Shown here piece after piece: positions 52,148 to 62,263 of a DNA stretch of 64,000 bases. Every line of letters begins with the position of its first letter. Position 1 is the stretch's first letter. Source of the DNA: GWE2-42-39 sp963662895 (GTDB taxonomy: Bacteria > Bacteroidota > Bacteroidia > Bacteroidales > Prolixibacteraceae). The stretch is from the NCBI GenBank assembly GCA_963662895.1, contig OY759982.1:806001-870000 (forward strand). The letters are read 5' to 3'. The notes below the pieces were generated by a model, which was not told where the DNA came from, made no database searches, and saw only the letters and a list, made by a program, of their open reading frames with translations. The position numbers and the translations under genes were made by a program.

Positions 52148-52196
52148 ATAAAAACAAAAACGATAGGAAATTGAATAGGATAACAATTCCCTATCG
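52148..52196 (-). terminator. Intrinsic terminator after susD of the second glycan locus
   Basis: CGATAGGAAATTG (52161) and CAATTCCCTATCG (ending 52196) make a 13-bp stem with one mismatch. On the minus strand it is followed by TTTTTGTTTTT. It lies 55 bp after the SusD stop and would separate susCD from the glycosidase genes or attenuate read-through. Confidence 0.65.
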
Positions 52197-52250
52197 TCAT
52201 TGAAGATATTAAAAAGTCTTTTTTATAAATTCAGTGGTATTCTTGATTAA

Positions 52251-53789
52251 TCAATATCCCGGATTCTGTATAAGATTTGGATTTATATCTATTTCATTTT
52301 GTGGAAATGGAATAAAGTAATTCTTTTCCTGAAAAACAAGTGATATCCCCCCTGGAGTTTTTAGCTTTGGTAAAACAATATGCGCAATATGCCAACGTTT
52401 AAGATCAAAATACCTTTGTCCTTCAAGAGCTAATTCTATTCTTCTTTCATGACGAATATAATCTCTCAGTAACTCTTTTGTATTATATTTCCCCCTATCA
52501 ACATTAGGCATATTTACTCCGGCTCTTCCTCTAACTTGATCTAAAGCATCATAAATACTTGCATCCGGTCCACTTGCTTCGTTTTTTGCTTCAGCATACA
52601 TCAGTAAAACATCCGCATAACGAATTATAACATAATCCTGATCATATTCATTAAATCTACTATGACTAAATGGAGCCTGTGAAAGATCTACGTATTTCTC
52701 CATATTTATACCAGTTGGGCTTACTGCACCATTTGGTTCTCCTGCAGGCCATTCTATATTCGGCATTCTTATTGTATATGCAAGCCTTGGATCACGATTT
52801 AACCATTCTTGAGTAGGATCATATAAGGTCGATTCCGTTATTGATTTTCCATCAATACACTCATAAGCATCTACAAGATCCCAATATGGACAAATATGAG
52901 ATCCCCAACCAAATTCAGTATTCATAGAACCACCTGCAATTTCGGAGCTTTGCCATTGAAATAGGTCTGGTGCTAAATAGACACATGAAAACATTATTTC
53001 AGGGTTATTTTTCTGTCCTGCGTTTATGAATATATTATGATAATCATCTGCCAGGCTGAATTTCCCGCCATCCATAATTTGCTTTGCTAAAGCAGCCGCA
53101 TCTACCCAATTTTGTTCATAAAGGAGTACTCTCGTTTTTAAACCCATTGCACTTCCTTTAACAGCATGACCAGAATAAGCAGTATTTGGCAAATTTGCTA
53201 TTGCAAAATCCAGGTCTTCCTTTATAAATGCCAAAACATCCTTTTGAGGACTTTTTGCCACTAATCCTTCTTCTGCCGATTTCAGACTTTCTTTAAACAA
53301 TATGATATCTCCATAAAATTCTACCAAATGAAAATAGAATAACGCACGAAGGAATTTTACTTGGCCTATATATTCATTTTTTGTACTACTATCAATACTT
53401 TCGACTTTGCCTATATTATCTAAAAAGAAATTGAAAACAGCTATCCCTTTATAGCAATATTTATAAATATTAGGTGAAAACTGACTCGTAGTTGGAGTGA
53501 GATCGCCCGTAACTATCGTACCTATATTCCACTGATATGAAGCCCATTGTGCATAGGCATTATCTGAGAGACAATCCAGATATGGTTGAGACCATGCTCC
53601 TCCGGGAGGCAAAAAATATAGTGCGTCATAACAACCAGCTAAAGCCATTTTTGCATCAGCCTCAGTTTTCCAGAATGCTTCACTTGAAAGTACATACGTT
53701 GGATTTTTATCTAAAAAATCCTCACATGAAGATAACAGCAATAATAATAGCAACATTAAACCAACATGTTTATATTTAAAGGTTTTCAT
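52251..53789 (-). CDS. SusD/RagB-family glycan-binding lipoprotein
   Basis: 512 residues from MKTFKYKHVGLML. Leucine-rich signal peptide with lipobox LLSSC (Cys ~22) followed by EDFLDKNPTYVLSSEAFWKT, the canonical SusD opening. FLRALFYFHLVEFYGDIILF, VIIRYADVLLMYAEAKNEAS and RHERRIELALEGQRYFDLKR are also classical. Partner of the SusC ending 13 bp upstream. Confidence 0.95.
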   Translation of the reverse strand: MKTFKYKHVGLMLLLLLLLSSCEDFLDKNPTYVLSSEAFWKTEADAKMALAGCYDALYFLPPGGAWSQPYLDCLSDNAYAQWASYQWNIGTIVTGDLTPTTSQFSPNIYKYCYKGIAVFNFFLDNIGKVESIDSSTKNEYIGQVKFLRALFYFHLVEFYGDIILFKESLKSAEEGLVAKSPQKDVLAFIKEDLDFAIANLPNTAYSGHAVKGSAMGLKTRVLLYEQNWVDAAALAKQIMDGGKFSLADDYHNIFINAGQKNNPEIMFSCVYLAPDLFQWQSSEIAGGSMNTEFGWGSHICPYWDLVDAYECIDGKSITESTLYDPTQEWLNRDPRLAYTIRMPNIEWPAGEPNGAVSPTGINMEKYVDLSQAPFSHSRFNEYDQDYVIIRYADVLLMYAEAKNEASGPDASIYDALDQVRGRAGVNMPNVDRGKYNTKELLRDYIRHERRIELALEGQRYFDLKRWHIAHIVLPKLKTPGGISLVFQEKNYFIPFPQNEIDINPNLIQNPGY

Positions 53790-53802
53790 AATCATTTATG
53801 TT

Positions 53803-56800
53803 TTAAAATTTTATTTTTACTCCAACATTCATGCTACGTACTTGAGGGTATTGATACACGCTTGTTCCTTGACTAACTTCAGGATCTCCATCATCAAAAT
53901 TTGAGAATGTTACTAAATTATCACCGGAAAAGTATACTGACAACCCTTTCATTTTTAAAGGATGTAATATTCTTTCAGGCAATGCATATGACAGGTAAAT
54001 ATTCTTAAGACGCAAATAGGAGCTATTTTTCAACAAATAGGTAGAAGTATATCCATAGACCCCTACATAATCGAATGTGTGAATAGCTGGAATTGAATTG
54101 CTGTGATTTTCAGAGGTCCAAGCATTCCTGAATTCGGTTTTAGGAGGTATTCCTTCTCTAAATGGGAAATTTGCATAATCTGAAAGTAACACATGCGACC
54201 CTTCTACCCCTTGCAGAAAAATCGATAAATTAAATCTTTTCCATTCTAAATTCATATTTAACGAGTAACTAAATTGGGGATAAGGGTCATAACTTCTACG
54301 GTCGTTAGCGTCAATTATTTTGTCTCCATTTTGATCCTTTATTTTTAGATCACCGGGTTTTGGATTATTATTTTGCGTTGCAGAATTATCGATTTCATCC
54401 TGACTTTGAAAAATACCATCCCATTCATAGAGATAGAATGAATTATAGGGTAATCCTACTTCATTAACCCCTTTTGTTGGGGATACAATGGATACAAGTT
54501 TATTCTTGAAACCTGCGACTTGAAAGTTCGCATTGTAATGAAGTTCACCTATTTTATTGCTATGTCTAAGTTCTAACTCCAGTCCCGTATTTTGTAATTT
54601 CCCGTTATTAGAAACCGGACCACTTACACCAACACTTAATGCAACCGGAATTGTTGCTAATATATCATAAGTGTCTTTTTTATACCAATCAAGACCAACC
54701 CCAATCAATCCATTAAAAGCATCGGCATCGATGCCAAAATTTAATATTTTAGTTTTTTCCCACTGAAGATTCTTATCTGTCATTTTAGTCACCACAACTC
54801 CCTGTTCTACAATTGATCCGTAAGAGTAATTTGCAAAACTAAAAACAGATTGATATGGATAATCACCAATCCCTTGATTTCCTAAGATTCCGTAAGATCC
54901 ACGAATTTTTAGATTATTTATCCATTTCAAATTGTCTTTTATAAAGTTTTCCTCAGAAATTCTCCATGCGCCAGAAAACGAAGGAAATATTCCCCAACGA
55001 TGGGCGGCCTGTACGCGAGATGTCCCATCATAACGCATATTACCCTCAAATAAATATCTGTCTTTAAACGCATAATTTACACGTCCAAAGAATGACTGAA
55101 GCGCCCATTCTGAAGAGGTTCCATTCAAATTTTGCCCCACAGAGCTTCCTGCATCCAATTCATCTAGATATTCAGAAGCAAATGTTTGTCTATACCCATA
55201 AATTGATCTTGTATAACTAGATGTCTGTTCATATCCTAACATAGCACCAATTGTGTGGCGGTTAATATTGGTATTATACCTTAGCACAGAATTAAGAGTA
55301 GGCACAATGTTGACAGAATAACTATTCGAAAGGCCCAGGGAAAAAGGATCTCCAACTGATTGATCAATGGTATAATTTTCTTCTCCTGGGAGTTTTTGAT
55401 AATAGTAATATTGACTCGCAGTACTATATGCACGTAATTTCGAAAAACCATTATAAAAACCAACAGCCCCTTTACTCTCCCATTGTAAACCTTTTGTTAT
55501 ATCAATAATTGCAAAAATTTGTGCATTAGCAGTATAAGTATCATATTCTCTTTTCCCATTTGTAAATGTTATTGGAGCTATAGTACTAAAGGGTTCGGTG
55601 GAATATGCTCTTCCCGAGGCTTTTCTACCATCTGGCAAAAATGGGGCGGCAAGTGGTGAACGCCCATAAATTCCACGTATTAAAGAAAAGTCATCATTCG
55701 CTTGTGGTTCTGTCCTTGTATTGTAAAATAAATTTATAGTGGAACCAATATTAACCCCTTTCAATATTTGATTTTCATAATTCAAATTGGCTGTGAATTT
55801 TTTTGATTTGAAAATCGGAAGGATACCATCTTGGTCTGAATAATTCAATCCAAGTCTAAATTTACTGGTTTCAGTTGCTTTAGCAAAATTTAGGGAGTGA
55901 TTATAAACTGTTGCTGTTTTAAAATAGTACTCCGGCCAATTAAAATTCGGATATTGAGTCCTATCTGTAGCATTTTTATAACTATTTATCTGTTCTTGAG
56001 TATAAAAAGTAGTTTGACCGTTTCTTAATCGGGCTGAATTATACATCTCCATATATTCAGCAGAATTCCATATGAATTCTGGTATTCTGGTAGCATTTTG
56101 AATTCCGACATTAAGTGTATATTCAAGCGAAGATTCTCCATTTTTTGCATTTTTAGAAGTTATTAAGATAACTCCATTTGCAGCTCTCGCACCATATATA
56201 GAGGCAGATGCAGCATCTTTAAGTACTGTAACAGTTTCAACATTATCTGGTGCTATAGAAGTAAGAGAACCTGCTATTCCATCTATTAAAACCAATGGAG
56301 AAATTGATGCACCATAAGAACCAATCCCTCTAATTCGAATTGAAGGATCATCATTTCCAGGTTTTCCTGATGGTTGAATTATTTCTAAACCAGGCATCCT
56401 TCCTTGTAGAAGATTAGCAGTATTTTGGACTGAACTTTTAGCAAGCGTTTCACTAGAGACAGAAGAAACGGATCCAGACAAATTAACTTTCTTCTGAGTA
56501 CCATAACCTACAGCTACTACTTCTTCAATTCCAATGGTTTCTTCTTCCAAAACCATGTTAATAGTTGTTTCTCCTGCCACCGGAACCTCTTGGGTTTTCA
56601 TACCTACAAAAGAGAATACCAAAGTAGCGTTGCTCAGCACACCTACAATTGCGTAGTTTCCCTCAGTGTCAGTAATAGCGCCATTGGTAGCACCTTTTAC
56701 AATGACCGTAACACCAGGAAGCGGTAGGCCGGAGGAGTCTGTAACTTTCCCGGAGATGGTGAGGGATTGTTGCTGGATTTTAGAGACGTCAGGCAAGTTT

Positions 56801-57156
56801 AGTACAATAAATCTATCCTGTATTGTATAACCAACTTTTGTTCCAGCAAATAGCGATTTTAAAACTTCATCAATCTTTGCATCATTAACATTAATTGAAA
56901 CCAACCTGTTTACATCAATGACTTCGGCGCTGTACATGAAATGAAATTCGCTTTGATCCTCGATTTTCGACAGGACTTCCCGAACAGTTGCTTGTTCCAC
57001 GTTGAGATTAAGCATTTTTGATTGCGAATAAGTTTTGTTTGCAAAAACACCAAGCATGGAAATCAATATAAAAAAGGCCGTTAGTTTCATAATTCTGAAT
57101 ACTTTTTTAACCCCGGGAAATTTCTTATCCCCGGGCAAATCCTGATTTTTTTTCAT
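53803..57156 (-). CDS. SusC-family TonB-dependent transporter with N-terminal STN domain
   Basis: 1117 residues. After an N-terminal segment with a signal sequence (FFILISMLGVFANKTYSQ) comes an STN domain (~47-125; LNVEQATVREVLSKIEDQSE), which in this class contacts the FecR anti-sigma factor. Then a carboxypeptidase-like domain (~130-215; GLPLPGVTVIVKGATNGAIT), plug (EEVVAVGYGTQKKVNLSGSV) and barrel ending MNVGVKIKF. With the FecR and ECF sigma genes immediately upstream it forms a trans-envelope switch: ligand import signals sigma-factor release and transcription of this locus. Confidence 0.95.
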   Translation of the reverse strand: MKKNQDLPGDKKFPGVKKVFRIMKLTAFFILISMLGVFANKTYSQSKMLNLNVEQATVREVLSKIEDQSEFHFMYSAEVIDVNRLVSINVNDAKIDEVLKSLFAGTKVGYTIQDRFIVLNLPDVSKIQQQSLTISGKVTDSSGLPLPGVTVIVKGATNGAITDTEGNYAIVGVLSNATLVFSFVGMKTQEVPVAGETTINMVLEEETIGIEEVVAVGYGTQKKVNLSGSVSSVSSETLAKSSVQNTANLLQGRMPGLEIIQPSGKPGNDDPSIRIRGIGSYGASISPLVLIDGIAGSLTSIAPDNVETVTVLKDAASASIYGARAANGVILITSKNAKNGESSLEYTLNVGIQNATRIPEFIWNSAEYMEMYNSARLRNGQTTFYTQEQINSYKNATDRTQYPNFNWPEYYFKTATVYNHSLNFAKATETSKFRLGLNYSDQDGILPIFKSKKFTANLNYENQILKGVNIGSTINLFYNTRTEPQANDDFSLIRGIYGRSPLAAPFLPDGRKASGRAYSTEPFSTIAPITFTNGKREYDTYTANAQIFAIIDITKGLQWESKGAVGFYNGFSKLRAYSTASQYYYYQKLPGEENYTIDQSVGDPFSLGLSNSYSVNIVPTLNSVLRYNTNINRHTIGAMLGYEQTSSYTRSIYGYRQTFASEYLDELDAGSSVGQNLNGTSSEWALQSFFGRVNYAFKDRYLFEGNMRYDGTSRVQAAHRWGIFPSFSGAWRISEENFIKDNLKWINNLKIRGSYGILGNQGIGDYPYQSVFSFANYSYGSIVEQGVVVTKMTDKNLQWEKTKILNFGIDADAFNGLIGVGLDWYKKDTYDILATIPVALSVGVSGPVSNNGKLQNTGLELELRHSNKIGELHYNANFQVAGFKNKLVSIVSPTKGVNEVGLPYNSFYLYEWDGIFQSQDEIDNSATQNNNPKPGDLKIKDQNGDKIIDANDRRSYDPYPQFSYSLNMNLEWKRFNLSIFLQGVEGSHVLLSDYANFPFREGIPPKTEFRNAWTSENHSNSIPAIHTFDYVGVYGYTSTYLLKNSSYLRLKNIYLSYALPERILHPLKMKGLSVYFSGDNLVTFSNFDDGDPEVSQGTSVYQYPQVRSMNVGVKIKF

Positions 57157-57301
57157 ATTTTTGTATTAATTAGTTTATAATTACCCTGTATGTCAGAAGG
57201 GTTGTTATTAATCTCTTCAGGGAAGTGTTGACGCATTTCCCTGTTGTTTTTTTGTTCGTTTATGTCATAGGCAGATCATTTTAGCTAGGTTTTTAGTTTT
57301 A

Positions 57302-58366
57302 TCATTGTTTCTCCAATATTATTTTTTGTTTCGAGAACGTACCATCCGGCAACTTTTTTCGGGGAAGTGTTTTGTAAACAATCGGAGTTGCAAGGGTCAT
57401 CAGGTCGAGAATCTGGTAAAGGGGGTCATCTTTAAGAGTGACCGTATATGTATAATTTTTTATTTCATCTTTAACTTCGATATCAACATTAAATATTCGG
57501 CTCAGTCTCTCTGTAACCTGAAGTATAGGCGTGTCTATGAAAATTAGTTTCCCTTCAGTCCATGAAATGTACTTTTCAATGTTCCCGTCTATGCTCGAAA
57601 TTGATCCGGTCAGCGAATTATAGTTTACATGTAAACCGGGCTTCATCGTGCCAATGGTCACAATTTTTCCATTCTCTTTATTCTGCTCCAAAATTACCTT
57701 TCCGGTAACAAGGGTAGTTCCAATAATGTCATCATCAGGATATGCAGAAACATTGAAAGTGGTCCCGACGGCTTTTACATTTATGCCTCCAGCCTTCACA
57801 ATAAACGGCTTTTCAGGATTATGAGCGACTTTGAAAAAGCCTTCGCCAGTAAGAGTTACTTCCCGTTTGTCACTTGAAAAGAAATACGGATATTTAATTT
57901 TGCTCCCATAATTTAATTGTACCTCTGAACCATCAGATAGCTGGACAACAGTTTTTGATCCAAATGGGGCTACAACTTCAAGAGAATCTACGGCGCGTTT
58001 AGCATATTTATCAAATTCAATTCTTTTCTCAGAGAGCGTATAAAATAAAAAGGTAAGTACAGGTATAAGCAAAATAGCTGCCGCCTTTGTAATCCAATTT
58101 GTAAGAACAGACAATTTTAATGAATCGCCTGTTTTAATACTTCCTTTTTGATTTTTATTGTTTATTCTTTCCTGGATTTTGTCAAAAATTGCATAAAAGT
58201 TCTCATTGTACATTTCATTAGCCTCTATCTGGGAGTTCCAGACCTCAATGCTCCATTTCTTGTCTTTTTCGTTTGATGCTTTAGTCTTTATCCAATGAAA
58301 CACTTCATTGACTTCAGCTTCTGTGCAACGATTATTCAAGAATTTTATAAGTAGCTCCTTTTTCAT
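57302..58366 (-). CDS. FecR-family anti-sigma factor
   Basis: 354 residues from MKKELLIKFLNNRCTEAEVN (the in-frame ATG at 58405 lies outside the family N-terminus). Cytoplasmic N-terminal part with the DUF4880-like WIKTKASNEKDKKWSIEVW, one TM helix (~99-117; AAAILLIPVLTFLFYTLS), then the periplasmic FecR domain (VVAPFGSKTVVQLSDGSEVQ, GEGFFKVAHNPEKPFIV) and a C-terminal DUF4974 domain. Holds the ECF sigma inactive until signalled by the STN domain of the adjacent SusC. Confidence 0.93.
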   Translation of the reverse strand: MKKELLIKFLNNRCTEAEVNEVFHWIKTKASNEKDKKWSIEVWNSQIEANEMYNENFYAIFDKIQERINNKNQKGSIKTGDSLKLSVLTNWITKAAAILLIPVLTFLFYTLSEKRIEFDKYAKRAVDSLEVVAPFGSKTVVQLSDGSEVQLNYGSKIKYPYFFSSDKREVTLTGEGFFKVAHNPEKPFIVKAGGINVKAVGTTFNVSAYPDDDIIGTTLVTGKVILEQNKENGKIVTIGTMKPGLHVNYNSLTGSISSIDGNIEKYISWTEGKLIFIDTPILQVTERLSRIFNVDIEVKDEIKNYTYTVTLKDDPLYQILDLMTLATPIVYKTLPRKKLPDGTFSKQKIILEKQ

Positions 58367-58510
58367 TTTTATCTGGATAAGTCTCCCTAAATTTTTCAGC
58401 ACCAATAAAATAACCGAGCTGATTGCACCAAAATTAAATATCTCCTTTTAATGATTCTAAAGGTTATACACTTAACCCGGCCAATCGAAGTATGTAAAAA
58501 ATGATTTTTT

Positions 58511-59158
58511 TTAATCTAAAAATAAGAAAATAAATAACAGGCTGACTATTAGATCATTGTCGATCTGTGATTTTAAGAAAACGAGTGTATTAGCTATATG
58601 TTTCTTTACTGTGTTAACCGAAATATTCAGTTTTGTCGCAATCTCGTCATGTGATAACCCTTGTTCACGACTTAACTGAAATATTTCTTTTTGACGGGGA
58701 GTCAATTCATTCAGTAACGATTGTACTTTACTATTCAATTCATTAAAGTGGACTTCATCGACCAAATCAGGCGAATCGAGGGTATGCTGTAATGATTTTA
58801 TGTGATCTATATACTTTGTTTGATTAGCTTTTTTACGTAACAAATTCATTGTCGCATTGTAAGCTATAGTAAATAAAAAAGATTCAAATGAAGAATATGC
58901 GTCAATATTGCTTCGGGATTCCCAAATTTTTATAAAAACCTCCTGGACAATTTCTTCTGTGTCTTCTTTCTGTTTGATATATTTTAAAACAAACCCATAT
59001 AGTCTATTATAGTACCTTTCATAAATGTGAAAAAAAGCAACCCTGTCATTCTTCTGAATGAGTAAAAGAAGCTCTTTATTTGACTTTAAATTTTTCAAGG
59101 CTATACAAATAGTTTGCAAATATATCGTTTTTGAATAATAATTGGAATTTGTGCCCAT
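58511..59158 (-). CDS. ECF RNA polymerase sigma factor (sigma-70 family, Bacteroidota FecI-like)
   Basis: 215 residues. Region 2 (about 36-100; FFHIYERYYNRLYGFVLKYI, then EEIVQEVFIKIWESR) and region 4 (~145-200; LTPRQKEIFQLSREQGLSHD, then STVKKHI-like NTVKKHIANTL). The C-terminus ends in a hydrophobic tail (LIVSLLFIFLFLD), common in this subgroup. Upstream of FecR by 144 bp in the same direction; together they control the second SusCD/glycosidase locus. The first ~25 residues exceed the usual family start, but no internal ATG offers a better one. Confidence 0.92.
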   Translation of the reverse strand: MGTNSNYYSKTIYLQTICIALKNLKSNKELLLLIQKNDRVAFFHIYERYYNRLYGFVLKYIKQKEDTEEIVQEVFIKIWESRSNIDAYSSFESFLFTIAYNATMNLLRKKANQTKYIDHIKSLQHTLDSPDLVDEVHFNELNSKVQSLLNELTPRQKEIFQLSREQGLSHDEIATKLNISVNTVKKHIANTLVFLKSQIDNDLIVSLLFIFLFLD

Positions 59159-59169
59159 TTGTCATCTTA

Positions 59170-60370
59170 TTATAAAATTTCAATTAGCTTTTTCATGTCC
59201 TCCGAAATTTTAGAATCCACAATCCTCGCATAAATTTGCGTTGTTTTCAATGAAGTATGTCCCAACATCTTTGAAACTGTCTCAATAGGCACTCCGTTAG
59301 CCAATGTTACCGAAGTTGCAAAGGTGTGGCGGGCAACGTGCATAGAAAGATTTTTAGCTATTCCACAGATGTCTGCCAGTTCCTTCAAATACTCATTCAT
59401 TTTTTGATTGGAGTGTACAGGAAGCATTTTCCCTTTATTCCGGTTCAACGGGAAATTTTCATATTTCTGAAGAATTGCTTTAGCTTGCGGAAGTAAGGGA
59501 ACCCTGCAGCGAATGTCCGTTTTAGTACGGTCAATGATGATCCATTTGCCTCCGTCATCTCCATGTTGGATGTGGTGATGACCAAGCTTGCTAAGCTCTG
59601 CATATCCCAGCCCCGTGTAACAGGCAAAAACAAATACGTCCCGGATGATCTCCATTCGAATCGTATTGATCTCTTTGTTTTTAATTTGTTCCAGTTCCTT
59701 GATTGTCAGGTAATCCCGATGGGTCTCGTTGCGGGTAACTTTGAATGAGTTGTAAGGATTGCCTGAAAGCAAATTCATGGCAATTGCTGTGTTCAACACC
59801 TTCTTTAAATGTTTGTGGTAGGTTAGGGCAGTATTCGGCCTTAGCGAAAGCTCTGTTTTTGAGGTAGAGGTCAAAAGAGTTCAGGAAGCCATAGTCGACC
59901 ATTGATAGGGAGAGGTCATTTCTGACAAACCTGGTTTTGAAGAATTTCGCCAACCGCTCACGGGTTGTTTTGTAATGCTTTAAGGTACCTTCCGAATAAT
60001 CATTTCCTATCCGGGCTGCTATACCATTAATAATATCATCCAGGATTTCGAGCACACCCTTTTCATCGCTCACGCCAAGCAGTTTGTTTTTCACTTTCAA
60101 AGCAGAGAATGGTTCTCCTTTCGATTCCAACTGGTTGTACACATCCTGTACGCGCGTACTGATTTTATCCAGCCGGTTGTTCAGGATTTTGGTTTCCTCT
60201 GTTCTCCCGTTTACCTGTTGCTTTTCATCATTCCAGGAATCTGCGGCAATAGAAATTCCGGTAGATAATTCGAAACGCTGGTTGTTCATGGTGCACCGGA
60301 CATAAACCGGGCATTTCCCGTCAGCGCGGGATTTTGATCTCTTTAAAGAGACGTTTACGGTAATTCTCAT
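59170..60370 (-). pseudogene. Tyrosine recombinase (integrase) split by a frameshift
   Basis: The N-terminal part (from 60370) carries the arm-binding and SAM-like core-binding domains (ITVNVSLKRSKSRADGKCPV; ISTRVQDVYNQLESKGEPFS). The C-terminal part (to 59170) carries the catalytic domain with CYTGLGYAELSKLGHHHI, HVARHTFATSV (H-x-x-R), GHTSLKTTQIYARI (Tyr nucleophile). The frames meet near 59853, in the CTCAAAAACAG context: removing one A of the A5 run restores YLKTELSLRP. So it is a one-base insertion, an assembly error or, less likely, programmed shifting. The first catalytic Arg is replaced (Gly), as in many Bacteroides integrases. It lies immediately 3' of tRNA-Lys, the usual place for an island integrase. 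Confidence 0.82.
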
Positions 60371-60395
60371 AACTCAACTCATTTTTGGTTAAAAA

Positions 60396-60556
60396 ATGGT
60401 CTCGTTTCCATGCTTTAAACTAACCCGTTTGGATCTCATTTACAAGCATCAAAACGAAACAAAATATTTCAAAATGAATTGATTATCTGAAAACTACGTC
60501 GATTGCCGAGACCTATTTGGTTCTTTCCGTCGATAGGTCTCGATATGGTCTCGTTT
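60396..60556. repeat. Repeated GGTCTCG motifs between integrase and tRNA
   Basis: ATGGTCTCGTTT occurs at 60396-60407 and 60545-60556. CGAGACCTAT (60507-60516) and ATAGGTCTCG (60533-60542) form an inverted pair. The heptamer also occurs in the T-arm of the adjacent tRNA-Lys. The arrangement resembles integrase arm- or core-binding sites, but no att duplication is visible in this window. Confidence 0.4.
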
Positions 60557-60656
60557 ATTTTGCGATTTGGTGCATATTTTGATGCCCCTCCGAAAATAAA
60601 AAAGCACCTAAACCTATGATTTAAGCGCTTTTAATGTTTTTTGTTGTCTTTAAGTG

Positions 60657-60729
60657 TGACTCAGCTGGGTCTCGAACCCAGGACCCCATCCTTAAAAGGG
60701 ATGTGCTCTACCAACTGAGCTACTGAGTC
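60657..60729 (-). tRNA. tRNA-Lys (anticodon TTT)
   Basis: 73 nt on the minus strand, folding as a complete cloverleaf. Acceptor arms GACTCAG / CTGAGTC with discriminator A; D arm GCTCAGTTGGTAGAGC; anticodon stem CATCC / GGATG enclosing CTTTTAA (anticodon TTT); T arm CTGGGTTCGAGACCCAG. CCA is not encoded. Its 3' end faces the integrase remnant, making it a probable integration target. Confidence 0.96.
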
Positions 60730-60987
60730 ATCCTTATATTGCCTTTTTGTTTAAAGGCGGTGCAAAGGTAAAAGCATTTTTTTTAAATGCAAATACTATC
60801 AGTGAAAATGAATAATAACTTGTAATTCAGTTGTTTTTATAGATTTATTGTGAGTCGTGAATATCTTGAAAATCATTTGCATCAATAAAAATTGTCTATT
60901 AAACTTATTTTCAACTGAATGTTTTTATCAATTTTCTGCATCAATCAATCCATCGAAAAAATTAATTTTGCTAATAAATTTTTTATC

Positions 60988-61791
60988 ATGAAGGATAAAG
61001 TGGTTATAATAACAGGGGCCTCGTCGGGTATTGGAAAAGCTTTAGCCATTGAATGTGCCGGTCGTGGAGCCAAACTGGTATTGGGGGCACGCAGGCTTAA
61101 CCGTTTAGTTGAACTTGAAAAGGAACTTAATGGCACTGAAATTATTTCCGTAAAAACAGATGTAAGCAAGGAAGAAGAGTGTAAGAAGCTGATCGAAGAG
61201 GCAATATTAAAATTTGGCAGGATTGATGTTCTGATTAACAACGCCGGGGTTTCGATGCGGGCACTGTTTGTAGACCTTGATTTATCTGTGGTAAAAAAAT
61301 TGATGGATGTTAATTTCTGGGGAACTGTATTCTGTACAAAATATGCCATACCCCATTTACTGAAGACGAAAGGAACAGTTGCTGGTATAATCTCTATTGC
61401 CGGCTATATCGGTCTGCCGGGACGCACTGCTTATTCGGCTTCGAAATATGCCATACGTGGATTTTTAGATGCCCTGCGTATAGAAAGCCTGAAGTCGGGG
61501 CTGCATGTGTTGGTTGCCGCACCAGGTTTTACAGCGTCAGAAGTGAGGCAGGTTGCCCTGACTGCCGATGGGACACCTCAGGGCGAAACCCCGAGAGATG
61601 AAAGTAAAATGATGAGTTCGGAAGCATGTGCCAGGCGTATTGTCAATGCAATAGAGAAACGAAAGCGGGAATTAATACTAACTTTCGAAGAAGGAAAATT
61701 ATCTGTTTTCCTGGGGAAATTTTTCCCTGGATTACTTGATAAAATGGCATATAAACACATGGCAAAAGAGCCTGATTCACCTTTTAAATAA
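60988..61791 (+). CDS. Short-chain dehydrogenase/reductase (SDR)
   Basis: 267 residues from MKDKVVIITGASSGIGKALA. Classical SDR: NAD(P)-binding TGASSGIG, NNAG (VLINNAGVSM), catalytic Ser in IISIAGYIGLPGR and YSASK (Tyr/Lys) at about 155-159. The RR after the first strand (GARRLNRLVELE) suggests NADP preference. Substrate unknown. It precedes a thioesterase by 6 bp, so the two are probably co-transcribed. The frame open upstream to 60919 lacks homology. Confidence 0.92.
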   Translation: MKDKVVIITGASSGIGKALAIECAGRGAKLVLGARRLNRLVELEKELNGTEIISVKTDVSKEEECKKLIEEAILKFGRIDVLINNAGVSMRALFVDLDLSVVKKLMDVNFWGTVFCTKYAIPHLLKTKGTVAGIISIAGYIGLPGRTAYSASKYAIRGFLDALRIESLKSGLHVLVAAPGFTASEVRQVALTADGTPQGETPRDESKMMSSEACARRIVNAIEKRKRELILTFEEGKLSVFLGKFFPGLLDKMAYKHMAKEPDSPFK

Positions 61792-61797
61792 AATAAG

Positions 61798-62202
61798 ATG
61801 CTGGTTGCTGAAACCCAAATCAGGGTGTATTACGAAGATACCGATCAGATGGGAGTTGTTTATTATGGTAATTATGCCCGGTATTACGAAATAGGTCGTA
61901 CGGAAATGATCCGGCAGATGGGGTTTACCTATAAAGAAATTGAAGATCAAAAGATTATGCTGCCGGCTCGTTCGCTGACTGTAAATTACTTGAAGTCTGC
62001 TTGCTACGATGATCTTTTGACAATAAAAACGATTGTAGAATCTCTGCCAAAGGTTAAATTTCCAATTAAATCGGAAATTTACAACCAGCATGGGGAATTA
62101 ATCAACAAAGGCGAAACAGTTCTTGTCTTTTTCAATGCTATTACCAATAAACCCTGTCATGCCCCTGATTTTTTTATCGAAAAAATGAAGGAGTTTTTTT
62201 AA
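61798..62202 (+). CDS. Hotdog-fold acyl-CoA thioesterase (4HBT/YbgC-like)
   Basis: 134 residues. 4HBT-type motif with catalytic Asp and helix: YYEDTDQMGVVYYGNYARYY, EIGRTEMIRQMG, then VNYLKSACYDDLLTIKT. Hydrolyses acyl-CoA thioesters in the cytosol; YbgC relatives are linked to Tol-Pal loci, and here TonB/ExbD genes lie just downstream on the opposite strand. ATG follows the SDR stop after 6 bp. Confidence 0.92.
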   Translation: MLVAETQIRVYYEDTDQMGVVYYGNYARYYEIGRTEMIRQMGFTYKEIEDQKIMLPARSLTVNYLKSACYDDLLTIKTIVESLPKVKFPIKSEIYNQHGELINKGETVLVFFNAITNKPCHAPDFFIEKMKEFF

Positions 62203-62263
62203 CCTTCGCTCATTTTGAAATTCAAAAAGTAGAATTAATAAGGTTCATTAGAAAATATCCAAT

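Noticed and set aside
59170..60370. Programmed frameshift in the integrase
   Set aside because: The A5 run is short, no stimulatory structure was noticed, and single-base indels in island integrases are common. A plain mutation or sequence error is simpler.
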